Source: AAA044-D11 sp965268555 (GTDB taxonomy: Bacteria > Actinomycetota > Actinomycetes > Nanopelagicales > Nanopelagicaceae). From it: a stretch of DNA of 64,000 bases. The notes below the pieces were generated by a model that had not been told where the DNA came from, searched no databases, and saw nothing but the letters and a program-made list of their open reading frames with translations. Of the stretch, positions 41,864 to 51,396 are shown piece by piece. The number at the start of each line of letters is the position of its first letter. The first letter of the stretch is position 1. The stretch lies in the NCBI GenBank assembly GCA_965268555.1, contig OZ254174.1:186001-250000 (forward strand), written 5' to 3'. The position numbers and the translations under genes were made by a program.

Positions 41864-42241
41864 ATGGCACGTCTTGTTGGTGTCGATCTTCCTCGCGAAA
41901 AGCGGTTGGAGATTGCACTCACTTACATTTTCGGTATCGGTCTAACCCGTTCGCATGCGATTCTTGCAGCAACAGGTGTTAGCCCAGATACACGAGTTAA
42001 AGATCTTCAAGAGCCAGATTTGGCAAAGCTTCGTGAATACATCGAAGCAAATTACAAAATCGAAGGTGATCTTCGTCGTGAAGTAGCAGGAGATATTCGC
42101 CGTAAGGTTGAAATTCAAAGCTACCAAGGTATTCGCCACCGCAAGGGACTTCCTGTACGTGGTCAGCGCACACATACAAATGCGCGTACACGTAAGGGCC
42201 CACGTAAGGCAATCGCCGGTAAGAAGAAGGAGACCAAGTAA
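41864..42241 (+). CDS. rpsM: 30S ribosomal protein S13
   Basis: 125 aa. 30S head protein contacting P-site tRNA. Sequence MARLVGVDLPREKRLEIALTYI-type start, helix-two-turn-helix, and the RTHTNARTRKGPRK basic C-terminus. No clear Shine-Dalgarno directly before the ATG, which follows a structured leader. One-base overlap with rpsK. Confidence 0.97.
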   Translation: MARLVGVDLPREKRLEIALTYIFGIGLTRSHAILAATGVSPDTRVKDLQEPDLAKLREYIEANYKIEGDLRREVAGDIRRKVEIQSYQGIRHRKGLPVRGQRTHTNARTRKGPRKAIAGKKKETK

Positions 42242-42660
42242 TGGCTGCACCTAAGTCAAAGACTGCTGCTGCAACTAAGGGCAAGGTCAAACTTCGCAAG
42301 AAGGAGAAGAAGAATGTTGCAGTGGGCCAGGCCTACATCAAATCAACATTCAACAACACAATTATTTCTATTACAGATCCTTCGGGCGCTGTTATCTCTT
42401 GGTCATCTGCTGGTCAGGTTGGCTTTAAGGGTTCACGTAAATCAACACCATTCGCCGCACAAATGGCAGCAGAAGCTGCAGCACGTCGCGCGCAAGAACA
42501 TGGTTTGAAGAAGGTCGATGTTTTCGTAAAGGGTCCAGGATCTGGTCGCGAAACTGCTATCCGTTCATTGCAAGCAGCTGGTCTGGAAGTTGGAGCCATC
42601 TCTGATGTAACTCCTGCTCCACACAATGGCTGCCGCCCAACCAAACCACGTAGAGTTTAA
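42241..42660 (+). CDS. rpsK: 30S ribosomal protein S11
   Basis: 139 aa. Platform protein. IKSTFNNTIISITDPSGAVI and the C-terminal TPAPHNGCRPTKPRRV are conserved; the first 25 residues are a lysine/alanine-rich extension common in Actinobacteria. Confidence 0.97.
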   Translation: MAAPKSKTAAATKGKVKLRKKEKKNVAVGQAYIKSTFNNTIISITDPSGAVISWSSAGQVGFKGSRKSTPFAAQMAAEAAARRAQEHGLKKVDVFVKGPGSGRETAIRSLQAAGLEVGAISDVTPAPHNGCRPTKPRRV

Positions 42661-42676
42661 GGAAGGAAGAGAATAA

Positions 42677-43303
42677 ATGGCCCGTTATACCGGAGCAGAT
42701 TGCAAGCGCTGCCGTCGCGAAAAAGTAAAACTCTTTCTTAAGGGTTCTAAGTGCGATGGACCAAAGTGTCCGATCGAATCACGTCCTTATCCACCAGGAC
42801 AACACGGCCGCGGTCGTTCAAAAGAATCTGAATACCTATTGCAGATGCGCGAAAAGCAGAAGTGCGCTCGCATTTACGGTGTTCTAGAGAAGCAATTCCG
42901 CGGATATTACGAAGAGGCTAACCGTCTTCAAGGTAAGACTGGTGAAAACCTTCTAATCATTCTTGAAACTCGTCTAGATAACGTTGTTTATCGCGCAGGC
43001 TTTGCAAAGAGCCGCGACATGGCACGTCAACTAGTTCGTCACGGTCACTTCCTAGTTAACGGACGGAAGGTAAATATTCCTTCATTCCGTGTAACTCCAA
43101 TGGATGTAATCGATGTTCTTCCAGGATCACAAGATGCCACACCATTTATCGTGGCAAGCGCTGAACTTGGTGAAAAAGCAGTCCCAGCTTGGATGGAAGT
43201 TGTTGGATCAAAGTTACGTATTTTGGTTCACGCAACTCCAACTCGTACTGTGATTGATACTCAAGTACAAGAGCAACTAATCGTTGAACTTTATTCAAAG
43301 TAG
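42677..43303 (+). CDS. rpsD: 30S ribosomal protein S4
   Basis: 208 aa. Initiates 16S assembly. The N-terminus carries four cysteines (CKRC near 9-12, then two in SKCDGPKCP), predicting the zinc-binding form. The S4 RNA-binding domain includes RLDNVVYRAGFAKSRDMARQ. It could be the regulator binding the leader in front of rpsM, by analogy with other bacteria. Confidence 0.97.
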   Translation: MARYTGADCKRCRREKVKLFLKGSKCDGPKCPIESRPYPPGQHGRGRSKESEYLLQMREKQKCARIYGVLEKQFRGYYEEANRLQGKTGENLLIILETRLDNVVYRAGFAKSRDMARQLVRHGHFLVNGRKVNIPSFRVTPMDVIDVLPGSQDATPFIVASAELGEKAVPAWMEVVGSKLRILVHATPTRTVIDTQVQEQLIVELYSK

Positions 43304-43390
43304 TAAGCACCACCAGCTTTAAAAAACTAAAAATAGTTAAATCAACCGAGAGATCAAATAGTGGATCTCCCAGACAGACGGAGGAACTAA

Positions 43391-44398
43391 GTGCTAATTG
43401 CACAACGCCCCATCCTCACCGAGGAAGTAGTAAGCGAATACCGTTCACGGTTCATCATCGAACCTCTAGAACCGGGCTTTGGTTACACCCTTGGAAATTC
43501 ATTACGTCGTACTCTTTTATCTTCGATTCCTGGTGCAGCAGTTACCAGCATTCGAGTAAATGGTGCGCTTCATGAATTTGCCACCCTTGATGGCGTTAAG
43601 GAAGACCTCACTGAGGTAGTTCTTAATATCAAGAACCTAGTTCTCTCATCAGATAACGATGAGCCTTCACTTCTCTACATCCGCAAGAACGCAGAAGGTG
43701 TCGTAACCGGCGCTGATATTGCTGCTCCTGCAGGTGTAGTTGTTCACAACCCAGAACTTCACATCGCAACCCTTAACTCAAAGGCCAACTTCGAAGTTGA
43801 ACTTACAGTTGAACGTGGTCGCGGATATGTAACTGCAGTTCAGAACAAAGCAGCAGGCGGAGAAATTGGTCGTATTCCAGTTGACTCTATCTACTCACCT
43901 GTTCTTCGCGTTACCTACAAAGTTGAAGCAACTCGTGTTGAACAACGCACAGACTTCGATCGTTTGATCGTTGATGTTGAGACCAAGCAATCAATGAAGC
44001 CAGGAGATGCAATGGCATCTGCAGGTAAGACTTTGGTTGAACTATTCGGTCTTGCTCGCGAATTGAACGTTGATGCTGAAGGCGTTGAAATGGGACCTTC
44101 TATTCAAGACACAGCATTAGCTGCAGATCTTGCTCTTCCAATCGAAGATCTTGATCTAACAGTTCGTTCATACAACTGCCTAAAGCGTGAAGGTATTCAC
44201 ACTGTTGGCGAACTTGTTGGACGTTCAGAAGCTGATCTAATGGATATCCGTAACTTTGGTTCGAAGTCAATTGATGAAGTTAAAGCAAAGCTTGTATCAA
44301 TGTCACTTCAACTTAAGGACAGCCCAATCGGCTTTGATCCAACAAAGCACGCTAACTATGGAACAAACGTTGACGATGATCTCGTCGATGTTGAGTAA
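43391..44398 (+). CDS. rpoA: DNA-directed RNA polymerase subunit alpha
   Basis: 335 aa, GTG start after GGAGG. The N-terminal domain carries LGNSLRRTLLSSIPGAA, the dimerisation and beta-contact motif. The C-terminal domain (about 245-310) has VRSYNCLKREGIHTVGEL and the helix that binds UP elements and activators. An 87-bp gap after rpsD holds a small GAGATC/GATCTC stem (43350-43369). Confidence 0.98.
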   Translation: MLIAQRPILTEEVVSEYRSRFIIEPLEPGFGYTLGNSLRRTLLSSIPGAAVTSIRVNGALHEFATLDGVKEDLTEVVLNIKNLVLSSDNDEPSLLYIRKNAEGVVTGADIAAPAGVVVHNPELHIATLNSKANFEVELTVERGRGYVTAVQNKAAGGEIGRIPVDSIYSPVLRVTYKVEATRVEQRTDFDRLIVDVETKQSMKPGDAMASAGKTLVELFGLARELNVDAEGVEMGPSIQDTALAADLALPIEDLDLTVRSYNCLKREGIHTVGELVGRSEADLMDIRNFGSKSIDEVKAKLVSMSLQLKDSPIGFDPTKHANYGTNVDDDLVDVE

Positions 44399-44412
44399 GT
44401 CAGGAGAAATAA

Positions 44413-44766
44413 ATGCCACGTCCAAGTAAAGGTCCTCGCCTCGGTAGCGGTCCTTCTCACGAAAGATTGTTGCTAGGCACCCTGGCTGAACAACTTTTCG
44501 AACACGGCAAGATCACAACCACTGAGACCAAGGCAAAGCGCCTTCGTCCATTGGCTGAAAAGTTAATTACTGCTGCAAAGGTTGGAGATCTTCCAGCTCG
44601 TCGTCGCGTTATGGAGACAATCCAGAACAAGTCAGTAGTGCACACACTTTTCACTGAGATTGCCCCAACATTCGCAACTCGCGAAGGTGGATACACACGT
44701 ATCACAAAGATTGGTCCACGTAACGGTGACAATGCGCCAATGGCGGTAATTGAACTCGTTAAGTAA
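44413..44766 (+). CDS. rplQ: 50S ribosomal protein L17
   Basis: 117 aa. Ring-shaped protein at the tunnel exit. It reads PRPSKGPRLGSGPSHERLLL, then the ITTTETKAKRLRPLAEKLIT core. The C-terminus stops without the long extension seen in some Actinobacteria. Confidence 0.97.
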   Translation: MPRPSKGPRLGSGPSHERLLLGTLAEQLFEHGKITTTETKAKRLRPLAEKLITAAKVGDLPARRRVMETIQNKSVVHTLFTEIAPTFATREGGYTRITKIGPRNGDNAPMAVIELVK

Positions 44767-44778
44767 AACTAATTTAAA

Positions 44779-45552
44779 ATGTCAGAGCCCACTGCCTTTA
44801 TTGCCAGTGGGTTTTGTCGTTTAAGAATTGATTTAACTTATGACGGCACAAACTATGCCGGCTGGGCGCCACAACCAGATCGCCGCACAATTGAAGGCGA
44901 ATTAACTAGCGCGATATCAAAGCTAGCCGGGATTCAAGTAGAACCAGTAGTTGCGGGGCGAACTGATGCCGGAGTTCATGCAACTGCTCAAGTTATGCAT
45001 GTTGATGTACCAGAAACCGCGGATGACATTCCTAATTGGACCTTTAGATTGAATCGCATCTTGGATCCAGATATCAGAATTCTAAAAGTTAGCGTTGTTG
45101 GCGATGATTTCCATGCTCGCTTTTCAGCTGTAGAGCGGGAATATCAATATCGGATTGCCGATGACAATCAGGTTGTTATGCCACTTGAAAGATATAACAC
45201 CGCAAGCTGGTTTAGAGCCCTGGATGTTGATCGCTTAAATGAGGCGAGCTCACTTCTGCTTGGTGAACATGACTTTGTAGCATTCTGCAAATTCCGTGAA
45301 GATCAGAAGACAGTTCGAACCTTAAAGAAATTTCATTGGTCCAGATTAGATTCTGGAATATTGATTGCCGATGTTGCGGCAAATGCATTCTGCTATTCCA
45401 TGGTGCGAAACCTTGTCGGGGCTGCAGTTGCGGTTGGTGAGGGACGCTTTGAAAAAGAGTGGGCGCTAGCAATTTTAGAGAATAAAGAGCGAGTATCAGA
45501 TTCTTATGTCTTTCCAGCAAATGGTTTAACCCTGGTGAAAGTTACTTATTAA
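44779..45552 (+). CDS. truA: tRNA pseudouridine(38-40) synthase
   Basis: 257 aa. Makes pseudouridine in the anticodon arm of many tRNAs. The catalytic aspartate lies in AGRTDAGVHATAQ (about residue 62), preceded by RIDLTYDGTNYAGWAPQ. It is 12 bases after rplQ, the usual actinobacterial arrangement, and overlaps the ABC-F gene by one base. Confidence 0.95.
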   Translation: MSEPTAFIASGFCRLRIDLTYDGTNYAGWAPQPDRRTIEGELTSAISKLAGIQVEPVVAGRTDAGVHATAQVMHVDVPETADDIPNWTFRLNRILDPDIRILKVSVVGDDFHARFSAVEREYQYRIADDNQVVMPLERYNTASWFRALDVDRLNEASSLLLGEHDFVAFCKFREDQKTVRTLKKFHWSRLDSGILIADVAANAFCYSMVRNLVGAAVAVGEGRFEKEWALAILENKERVSDSYVFPANGLTLVKVTY

Positions 45553-47153
45553 TGGGCCATATTGATTTAAGTGGCATTGAATATTGGTTGCCAGATGGCA
45601 GATTGTTATTGAATGACATTAACTTTCGAGTGGGCGATGGTGCGAAGGTTGCAATAGTTGGCCCAAATGGTTCCGGAAAAACTACTTTAATAAAGATGAT
45701 TTGTGGTGATCTCACACCACATGCCGGAAAGGTTGCAATCTCTGGCGGTCTAGGAATTATGCGTCAATTCATCGGTCAAGTTCGAGATGAATCAACTGTT
45801 CGAGATTTACTAGTTTCAGTCTCACCACCAAAGATTCAAGATGCTGCACTTCGAGTTCAAAAAGCGGAAACCTTAATGAATGAGCGAAATACCGAGAAGG
45901 ATCAACTTAATTTTGCTCAAGCGATTTCTGATTGGGGAGATGCCGGGGGATATGACGCCGAAGTTATGTGGGATATGTGTTGCACCAGCGCCCTTGGAAA
46001 AACTTACGATGATGTCTCGCATCGATTAGTAAATACCCTTTCTGGCGGCGAGCAGAAAAAATTAGTACTTCAGGCTTTATTACGCGGCCCTGATGAAACT
46101 CTAATTCTCGATGAACCTGATAACTATTTAGATGTTCCAGCTAAAAGATGGCTAGAGAGTGAGTTGTTAAATACTAGTAAGACTGTCTTCTTCGTAAGTC
46201 ACGACCGGGAACTTCTAAATAAAGTCGCCCAGAAAATTGTCACAGTAGAACTTGGTGCTACCGGCAATACCGTCTGGGTTCATGGCGGAAACTTTGCAAC
46301 TTGGCATGATGCCCGCAAGGCACGTCAGGAACGCTTTGCAGAATTACTTCTTAGATGGAATCAAGAGCATGATCGCCTAATTAATTTAGTCAAAACTCTG
46401 CAGGTTCAAGCTGCAAGTAGCCCAGATATGGCATCTAAATATCGCGCGATGCAGACCAGACTTCGTAAGTATGAAGAGATTGGGCCACCTGAGGCGCCAC
46501 CACTGGAACAAGATGTAAAGGTAACTTTGCGCGGTGCGCGAACTGGGCTTCGTGTTTTAACTTGTGAAAAATTGCAGTTAACTGGCTTAACAGATCCCTT
46601 TGATCTCGAACTTTTCTATGGCGATCGCGTTGCAATTTTGGGGCAGAACGGGACTGGTAAATCGCATTTCTTGCGCGCACTTTCCGGTGATGAGAGCGTT
46701 AAATATTCAGGGTCATTTAAATTAGGAGCACGGGTAACACCTGGCTTCTTTGCACAAACACATTCACATCCAGAATTTATTGGTAAATCACTTGTTGAAA
46801 TTCTCTGGGAAGAAGCTTCGCTTCAACTTGGTCCCGCAAAGAGCGTGTTAAGTAGATATGAATTGAGCCAACAATCTGATCAAAGATTTGAATCACTTTC
46901 AGGTGGTCAGCAAGCGCGCTTCCAAATCTTGTTATTAGAACTTCAAGGCTCAACAATGTTGTTACTAGATGAACCGACAGATAACTTGGATTTGGCATCT
47001 GCCGAAGCTTTAGAGGAAGGGCTGGCTGGATATTCTGGAACTGTCCTTGCTGTGACCCATGACCGTTGGTTCACCCGAGGATTTGATCGATACCTAGTAT
47101 TTCCTGCTACTGGTGGGGTCTACGAGGCGAAAGAGCCCGTGTGGGAATACTGA
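45552..47153 (+). CDS. ABC-F family ATPase
   Basis: 533 aa, two ABC domains in one chain and no membrane segments. Domain 1 has GPNGSGKTT (about 38-46), LSGGEQKK and LILDEPDNYLD; domain 2 has GQNGTGKSH, LSGGQQ and LLLDEPTDNLD. The first Walker B block reads DEPDNYLD where ABC-F proteins usually have DEPTNHLD. The linker (about 250-310) is helical and charged. ABC-F proteins act on the ribosome, either easing stalls or protecting against antibiotics. Coupling to truA and closeness to rplM argue for a housekeeping translation role, but resistance cannot be excluded from sequence. Confidence 0.88.
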   Translation: MGHIDLSGIEYWLPDGRLLLNDINFRVGDGAKVAIVGPNGSGKTTLIKMICGDLTPHAGKVAISGGLGIMRQFIGQVRDESTVRDLLVSVSPPKIQDAALRVQKAETLMNERNTEKDQLNFAQAISDWGDAGGYDAEVMWDMCCTSALGKTYDDVSHRLVNTLSGGEQKKLVLQALLRGPDETLILDEPDNYLDVPAKRWLESELLNTSKTVFFVSHDRELLNKVAQKIVTVELGATGNTVWVHGGNFATWHDARKARQERFAELLLRWNQEHDRLINLVKTLQVQAASSPDMASKYRAMQTRLRKYEEIGPPEAPPLEQDVKVTLRGARTGLRVLTCEKLQLTGLTDPFDLELFYGDRVAILGQNGTGKSHFLRALSGDESVKYSGSFKLGARVTPGFFAQTHSHPEFIGKSLVEILWEEASLQLGPAKSVLSRYELSQQSDQRFESLSGGQQARFQILLLELQGSTMLLLDEPTDNLDLASAEALEEGLAGYSGTVLAVTHDRWFTRGFDRYLVFPATGGVYEAKEPVWEY

Positions 47154-47156
47154 TTT

Positions 47157-47184
47157 TGACCCATTTCCCGTTCGCGGGTAATCT
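47157..47184 (+). promoter_or_regulatory. Putative promoter of rplM-rpsI
   Basis: TTGACC and TAATCT are separated by 16 bases, followed by AGCCCTCTGCTC. It starts immediately after the ABC-F stop codon, about 70 bases before rplM. Confidence 0.55.
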
Positions 47185-47254
47185 AGCCCTCTGCTCAAAT
47201 GGCTAATTAGCCAGCGAGCTAAACCGAATAACAATTTAGGAAGAGAGATACCTC

Positions 47255-47707
47255 GTGCGCACTTTCACACCAAAGGCTGGTGACGTTGCTCGTAAATGGC
47301 ATGTCATTGATGCAGAAGGAGTTGTACTTGGTCGTCTTGCAAGCCATGCAGCTGTTCTACTTCGCGGAAAGCATAAGACAACATTCGCTCCACACATCGA
47401 CATGGGTGACTTCGTAGTTGTTATCAACGCAGAGAAGGTTGTTCTAACCGGACAAAAAGCTGGACAAAAGTTTGCTCACCACCACTCTGGTTTCCCAGGC
47501 GGTATGACTTCAATTGTTTACTCAGATCTTATTAATTCAGATCCAACTCGTATCGTTGAAAAAGCAATTCTAGGAATGATTCCAAAGAATAAGTTGGGCC
47601 GCACAGTTGGTTCAAAGCTAAAAGTTTACGCAGGTCCAACACATCCACATGCTGCGCAGAACCCAACACAATTCGTATTCAACCAAGTTTCACAAATGAC
47701 TAAGTAA
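47255..47707 (+). CDS. rplM: 50S ribosomal protein L13
   Basis: 150 aa, GTG start after AGGAAGAGAG. Early-assembly large-subunit protein. KWHVIDAEGVVLGRLASHAA and the AILGMIPKNKLGR motif are conserved. Confidence 0.97.
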   Translation: MRTFTPKAGDVARKWHVIDAEGVVLGRLASHAAVLLRGKHKTTFAPHIDMGDFVVVINAEKVVLTGQKAGQKFAHHHSGFPGGMTSIVYSDLINSDPTRIVEKAILGMIPKNKLGRTVGSKLKVYAGPTHPHAAQNPTQFVFNQVSQMTK

Positions 47708-47725
47708 GTAACAGGAGCCATATAA

Positions 47726-48214
47726 ATGTCTGATTTTGATACCGCAATCGATACCGATGTTGAAGAAGTTCCAACATCGTATTCATCATCAACTCCTGGT
47801 ATTGCACCTGGTCGCAAAGGTGTTCTTGCACCTGGTGGCGGAACTGGTCGTCGTAAAGAGGCAGTTGCACGAGTTCGCTTAGTTCCTGGTTCAGGAAAGT
47901 GGATCGTTAACGGTAAAGAATTAGCAGTTTATTTCCCAAATAAGGTTCACCAACAACTAGTGTCAGAACCATTCCGCACTGTTGGTGCAGAAAATGAATT
48001 TGATGTTGTCGCTCGTATCAACGGTGGCGGAACTTCAGGTCAAGCTGGCGCACTTCGTTTAGGTGTTGCTCGTGCTCTTAACGAAATCGATCGCGATGCA
48101 AACCGTCCTTCGCTTAAGAAGGCTGGATTCCTTGCACGTGATGCTCGTGTTATTGAACGCAAGAAGTACGGCCTAAAGAAGGCACGTAAGCGTTCTCAAT
48201 ACAGCAAGCGTTAA
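47726..48214 (+). CDS. rpsI: 30S ribosomal protein S9
   Basis: 162 aa. The C-terminal YGLKKARKRSQYSKR tail reaches the P-site tRNA. The first 35-40 residues are an acidic, Ser/Thr-rich extension (FDTAIDTDVEEVPTSYSSST) seen in Actinobacteria. The GTGRRKEAVARVRLVPGSG core follows. Confidence 0.97.
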   Translation: MSDFDTAIDTDVEEVPTSYSSSTPGIAPGRKGVLAPGGGTGRRKEAVARVRLVPGSGKWIVNGKELAVYFPNKVHQQLVSEPFRTVGAENEFDVVARINGGGTSGQAGALRLGVARALNEIDRDANRPSLKKAGFLARDARVIERKKYGLKKARKRSQYSKR

Positions 48215-48230
48215 TTCACTAACTTCAATT

Positions 48231-49553
48231 ATGGCTCTCTTTGGCACTGATGGTGTCAGAGGTGTTGCTAATCGCGATCTCACCGCAGAACTTGCACTTG
48301 ATTTAGCTGTTGCTGCTGCTCACGTATTAGGTGAAGTTGGCGCAATCTCAAAGAATCGCCCCAAAGCAATTGTTGGCCAAGACTCTCGCGCATCTGGTGA
48401 ATTCCTTGAAGCTGCAATCGTTGCTGGGTTATCAAGTGCGGGCGTTGATGTTTATAAAGTTGGAGTACTTCCAACACCAGCGATTGCACATTTAGTAGCA
48501 TCGACCGGCGCAGATCTCGGCGTAATGATTAGCGCTTCACATAATCCAATGCCCGATAATGGAATTAAATTCTTCGCTAAGGGTGGCGGAAAGTTAGACG
48601 ATTCACTCGAAGCGGCAATTGAAGCCCGATTAAACGAACCTTGGGATCGCCCAATCGGAAAAGATGTTGGCCGAGTTATCGTTGATGAATCTGCAAGCGA
48701 GCGTTACATCTACCACTTACTTTCATCGCTTTCGGTAAATCTTGCCGGAATCAAAGTAGTTGTTGATTGTGCAAATGGCGCAGCATCAGAAGTGGCACCA
48801 GAGGTTTATGCCCGTGCTGGCGCAGATGTAATTGCCATTTCAAATAAGCCAAATGGTTTAAACATTAATGAAAATTGTGGCTCGACACATCTCGATAATC
48901 TAATTGCACAGGTGAAAGCCAATGGTGCGGATTTGGGAATTGCTCACGATGGCGATGCCGATCGATGCCTAGCAGTTGATGCCAGCGGCAATCTAATAGA
49001 TGGCGATTTCATTCTGGCTATTTTGGCAAAAGAGTGGAAGGTACCAACTGTTGTTGGGACTGTTATGACAAATTTAGGTTTCATCAAAGCGATGTCCGAT
49101 AGCGGAATTTCATTTGAAAAGACGCCAGTTGGCGATCGATATGTGCTTGAGAATATGTTGGCCAAAGGCCACAAACTTGGCGGCGAACAATCAGGCCACA
49201 TAATTATGCGCGATTTTGCAAACACTGGCGATGGCCTCTTAACTGCGTTGCAATTGATGTCAGTAATGGCGAAGAGTAAGAAATCACTTGTTGATTTGGC
49301 TCAGGTTATGAAGCGCTTCCCACAAGTTTTGATAAATATTGATGGCGTCGATAAATCTAAGTTAGAGAGCTCAAAAGCAATTGCAATTGCAGTTGGTGAT
49401 TTAGAATCAAAGCTTGGTTCAACGGGTCGAATTTTGCTACGCGCATCAGGAACCGAATCACTTGTCAGAGTTATGGTTGAGGCAGAGAGCGAGAGCGCTG
49501 CAGAAGAAATCGCACAGAAACTAGCTTCGCTAGTAAGATCAGAACTCGCTTAA
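48231..49553 (+). CDS. glmM: Phosphoglucosamine mutase
   Basis: 440 aa. Converts GlcN-6-P to GlcN-1-P for UDP-GlcNAc synthesis. The active-site phosphoserine is in GVMISASHNPMPDNG (about residue 103), metal loop DGDADRC near 241, and RASGTESLVRVM at the phosphate-binding end. It lies 16 bases after rpsI and is paired with glmS, so the block supplies amino sugars for peptidoglycan. Confidence 0.97.
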   Translation: MALFGTDGVRGVANRDLTAELALDLAVAAAHVLGEVGAISKNRPKAIVGQDSRASGEFLEAAIVAGLSSAGVDVYKVGVLPTPAIAHLVASTGADLGVMISASHNPMPDNGIKFFAKGGGKLDDSLEAAIEARLNEPWDRPIGKDVGRVIVDESASERYIYHLLSSLSVNLAGIKVVVDCANGAASEVAPEVYARAGADVIAISNKPNGLNINENCGSTHLDNLIAQVKANGADLGIAHDGDADRCLAVDASGNLIDGDFILAILAKEWKVPTVVGTVMTNLGFIKAMSDSGISFEKTPVGDRYVLENMLAKGHKLGGEQSGHIIMRDFANTGDGLLTALQLMSVMAKSKKSLVDLAQVMKRFPQVLINIDGVDKSKLESSKAIAIAVGDLESKLGSTGRILLRASGTESLVRVMVEAESESAAEEIAQKLASLVRSELA

Positions 49554-49574
49554 CTTCTAGAAGGAGCGTTCTAA

Positions 49575-51395
49575 ATGTGTGGCATTGTTGGTTACACGGG
49601 CAAAGAACTCGCTCTCAATCCAGTTTTAGAGGGTTTACGTAAACTTGAATATCGCGGTTATGACTCTGCTGGAATCGCTCTCGCAACTGTCGCTGGTGAA
49701 AAACTCTGGGTGGAAAAACGTGCTGGCAAGTTAGGCAATTTGGAAGAAATCTTGGGCAAGGAAATTCCTAATTCGTATAGCGGAATTGGGCACACCAGGT
49801 GGGCGACGCATGGTGGACCAACCGATGCGAATGCACATCCGCACTTAGATAATGAAGGAAAGTTAGCCGTTATTCACAATGGAATTATTGAGAATTATTT
49901 GGAATTACGAGCTCAACTCGAAAAAGTCGGACATAAATTTAAGTCTGAGACGGATAGTGAATCAGTTGCGCATTTATTGAGTGATGCTCGCAAGAAATAT
50001 AAGGGAGATTTAGCGGCGGCTATGCGAGATGTCTGCCAACAACTCCGCGGATCTTTCACCTTACTTGCGATACATAGCGATGAACCAAGTCGCATAGTTG
50101 GTGCCAGGCGAAACTCACCGCTTGTAGTTGGCGTTGGCGAAGGCGAAAATTTCCTAGCCTCAGATGTTTCGGCCTTTATTTCACATACTAAACGCGCACT
50201 CGAATTAGGTCAGGATGAGGTCGCCGATATAACTTCGAGCTCAATAGTCATTACCAACTTAAGTGGCGCAGTTCTTCCGCATAATGAATATGAAATCTCA
50301 TGGGATGCAAGCGCAGCCGAGCGTGGTGGCTTCGAACACTTCATGCTCAAAGAAATCTTTGAACAACCAAGAGCAATTGCTGACACTTTACTTGGTCGAA
50401 TCTCCGGCCTGAGCACTGAGATAACAACGGGAATTAATCTAAAGGAAATTGAAAAAATTGTGATTGTTGCTTGTGGAACAGCTTTTAATGCTGGCTTAGT
50501 TGGGAAGTATGCAATAGAAAAATGGGGAAATATTGCAGTTGATGTTGAGCTTGCTTCTGAGTATAGATATCGTGACCCGAGTGTTGATGCAAAAACTTTA
50601 TTGATAGCTATTTCACAATCTGGCGAAACTATGGATACTTTGATGGCTATGCGATACGCAAAAACTAAAGGCGCAAAAGTATTAGCGGTTTGCAATACAA
50701 ATGGCTCGACTATTCCTAGAGAATCGGATGCAGTTCTATACACTCATGCCGGTCCAGAAATAGCAGTAGCTTCGACAAAGGCTTTTGAAACACAGTTGGT
50801 AGCGATGTATTTGTTCGGTCTGCACCTGGGACGAATTCGTGGAACTATTTCGCAAGCTTTGATCTCGCAGATTGAAAGTGAACTAGCGCAACTTCCAGCC
50901 AAGGTAGAGCAGGTATTAGAAACTGTGGAGCCACTACGTGAATTAACGCGGAAATTCAGCGGCGCAACTTCAATGCTCTTCTTAGGTCGCCACGTTGGAT
51001 TTCCAACAGCGCTCGAAGGTGCGCTTAAATTGAAAGAACTCGCATACATGCATGCTGAAGGATTTGCAGGCGGCGAACTTAAGCATGGCCCAATTGCACT
51101 TATCGAAAAGGGAACGCCTGTTGTTGCGATTATGCCCGCGGCCGGATCGCTCTTAGCTGAGAAAATGGCCTCAAATATCCAAGAGGTAAAGGCGAGAGGC
51201 GCTGTAGTAATCGCAATCGCAGATTCAGATCTTAAAACCGCAGACCACTTGGTTCGCATCCCAACAACGCATGAATTTCTACAACCTGTTTTGGCCGTTG
51301 TACCATTACAAGTAATTGCTTATGAAATGGCTGTTGCTCGTGGGAATGATGTTGACCAACCTCGTAATTTGGCTAAGTCTGTAACGGTGGAGTGA
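49575..51395 (+). CDS. glmS: Glutamine-fructose-6-phosphate aminotransferase (isomerizing)
   Basis: 606 aa. Makes GlcN-6-P from Fru-6-P and glutamine. The N-terminal glutaminase uses Cys2 (MCGIVGYTG) with GHTRWATHG; two SIS isomerase domains follow (ACGTAFNAG, ISQSGETMDT), ending NLAKSVTVE. It follows AGAAGGAG 21 bases after glmM. Confidence 0.97.
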   Translation: MCGIVGYTGKELALNPVLEGLRKLEYRGYDSAGIALATVAGEKLWVEKRAGKLGNLEEILGKEIPNSYSGIGHTRWATHGGPTDANAHPHLDNEGKLAVIHNGIIENYLELRAQLEKVGHKFKSETDSESVAHLLSDARKKYKGDLAAAMRDVCQQLRGSFTLLAIHSDEPSRIVGARRNSPLVVGVGEGENFLASDVSAFISHTKRALELGQDEVADITSSSIVITNLSGAVLPHNEYEISWDASAAERGGFEHFMLKEIFEQPRAIADTLLGRISGLSTEITTGINLKEIEKIVIVACGTAFNAGLVGKYAIEKWGNIAVDVELASEYRYRDPSVDAKTLLIAISQSGETMDTLMAMRYAKTKGAKVLAVCNTNGSTIPRESDAVLYTHAGPEIAVASTKAFETQLVAMYLFGLHLGRIRGTISQALISQIESELAQLPAKVEQVLETVEPLRELTRKFSGATSMLFLGRHVGFPTALEGALKLKELAYMHAEGFAGGELKHGPIALIEKGTPVVAIMPAAGSLLAEKMASNIQEVKARGAVVIAIADSDLKTADHLVRIPTTHEFLQPVLAVVPLQVIAYEMAVARGNDVDQPRNLAKSVTVE

Positions 51396-51396
51396 G

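Noticed and set aside
50210..51259. Two long antisense frames inside glmS
   Set aside because: Composition is that of a shadow frame, and glmS on the other strand has all catalytic motifs over its full length.
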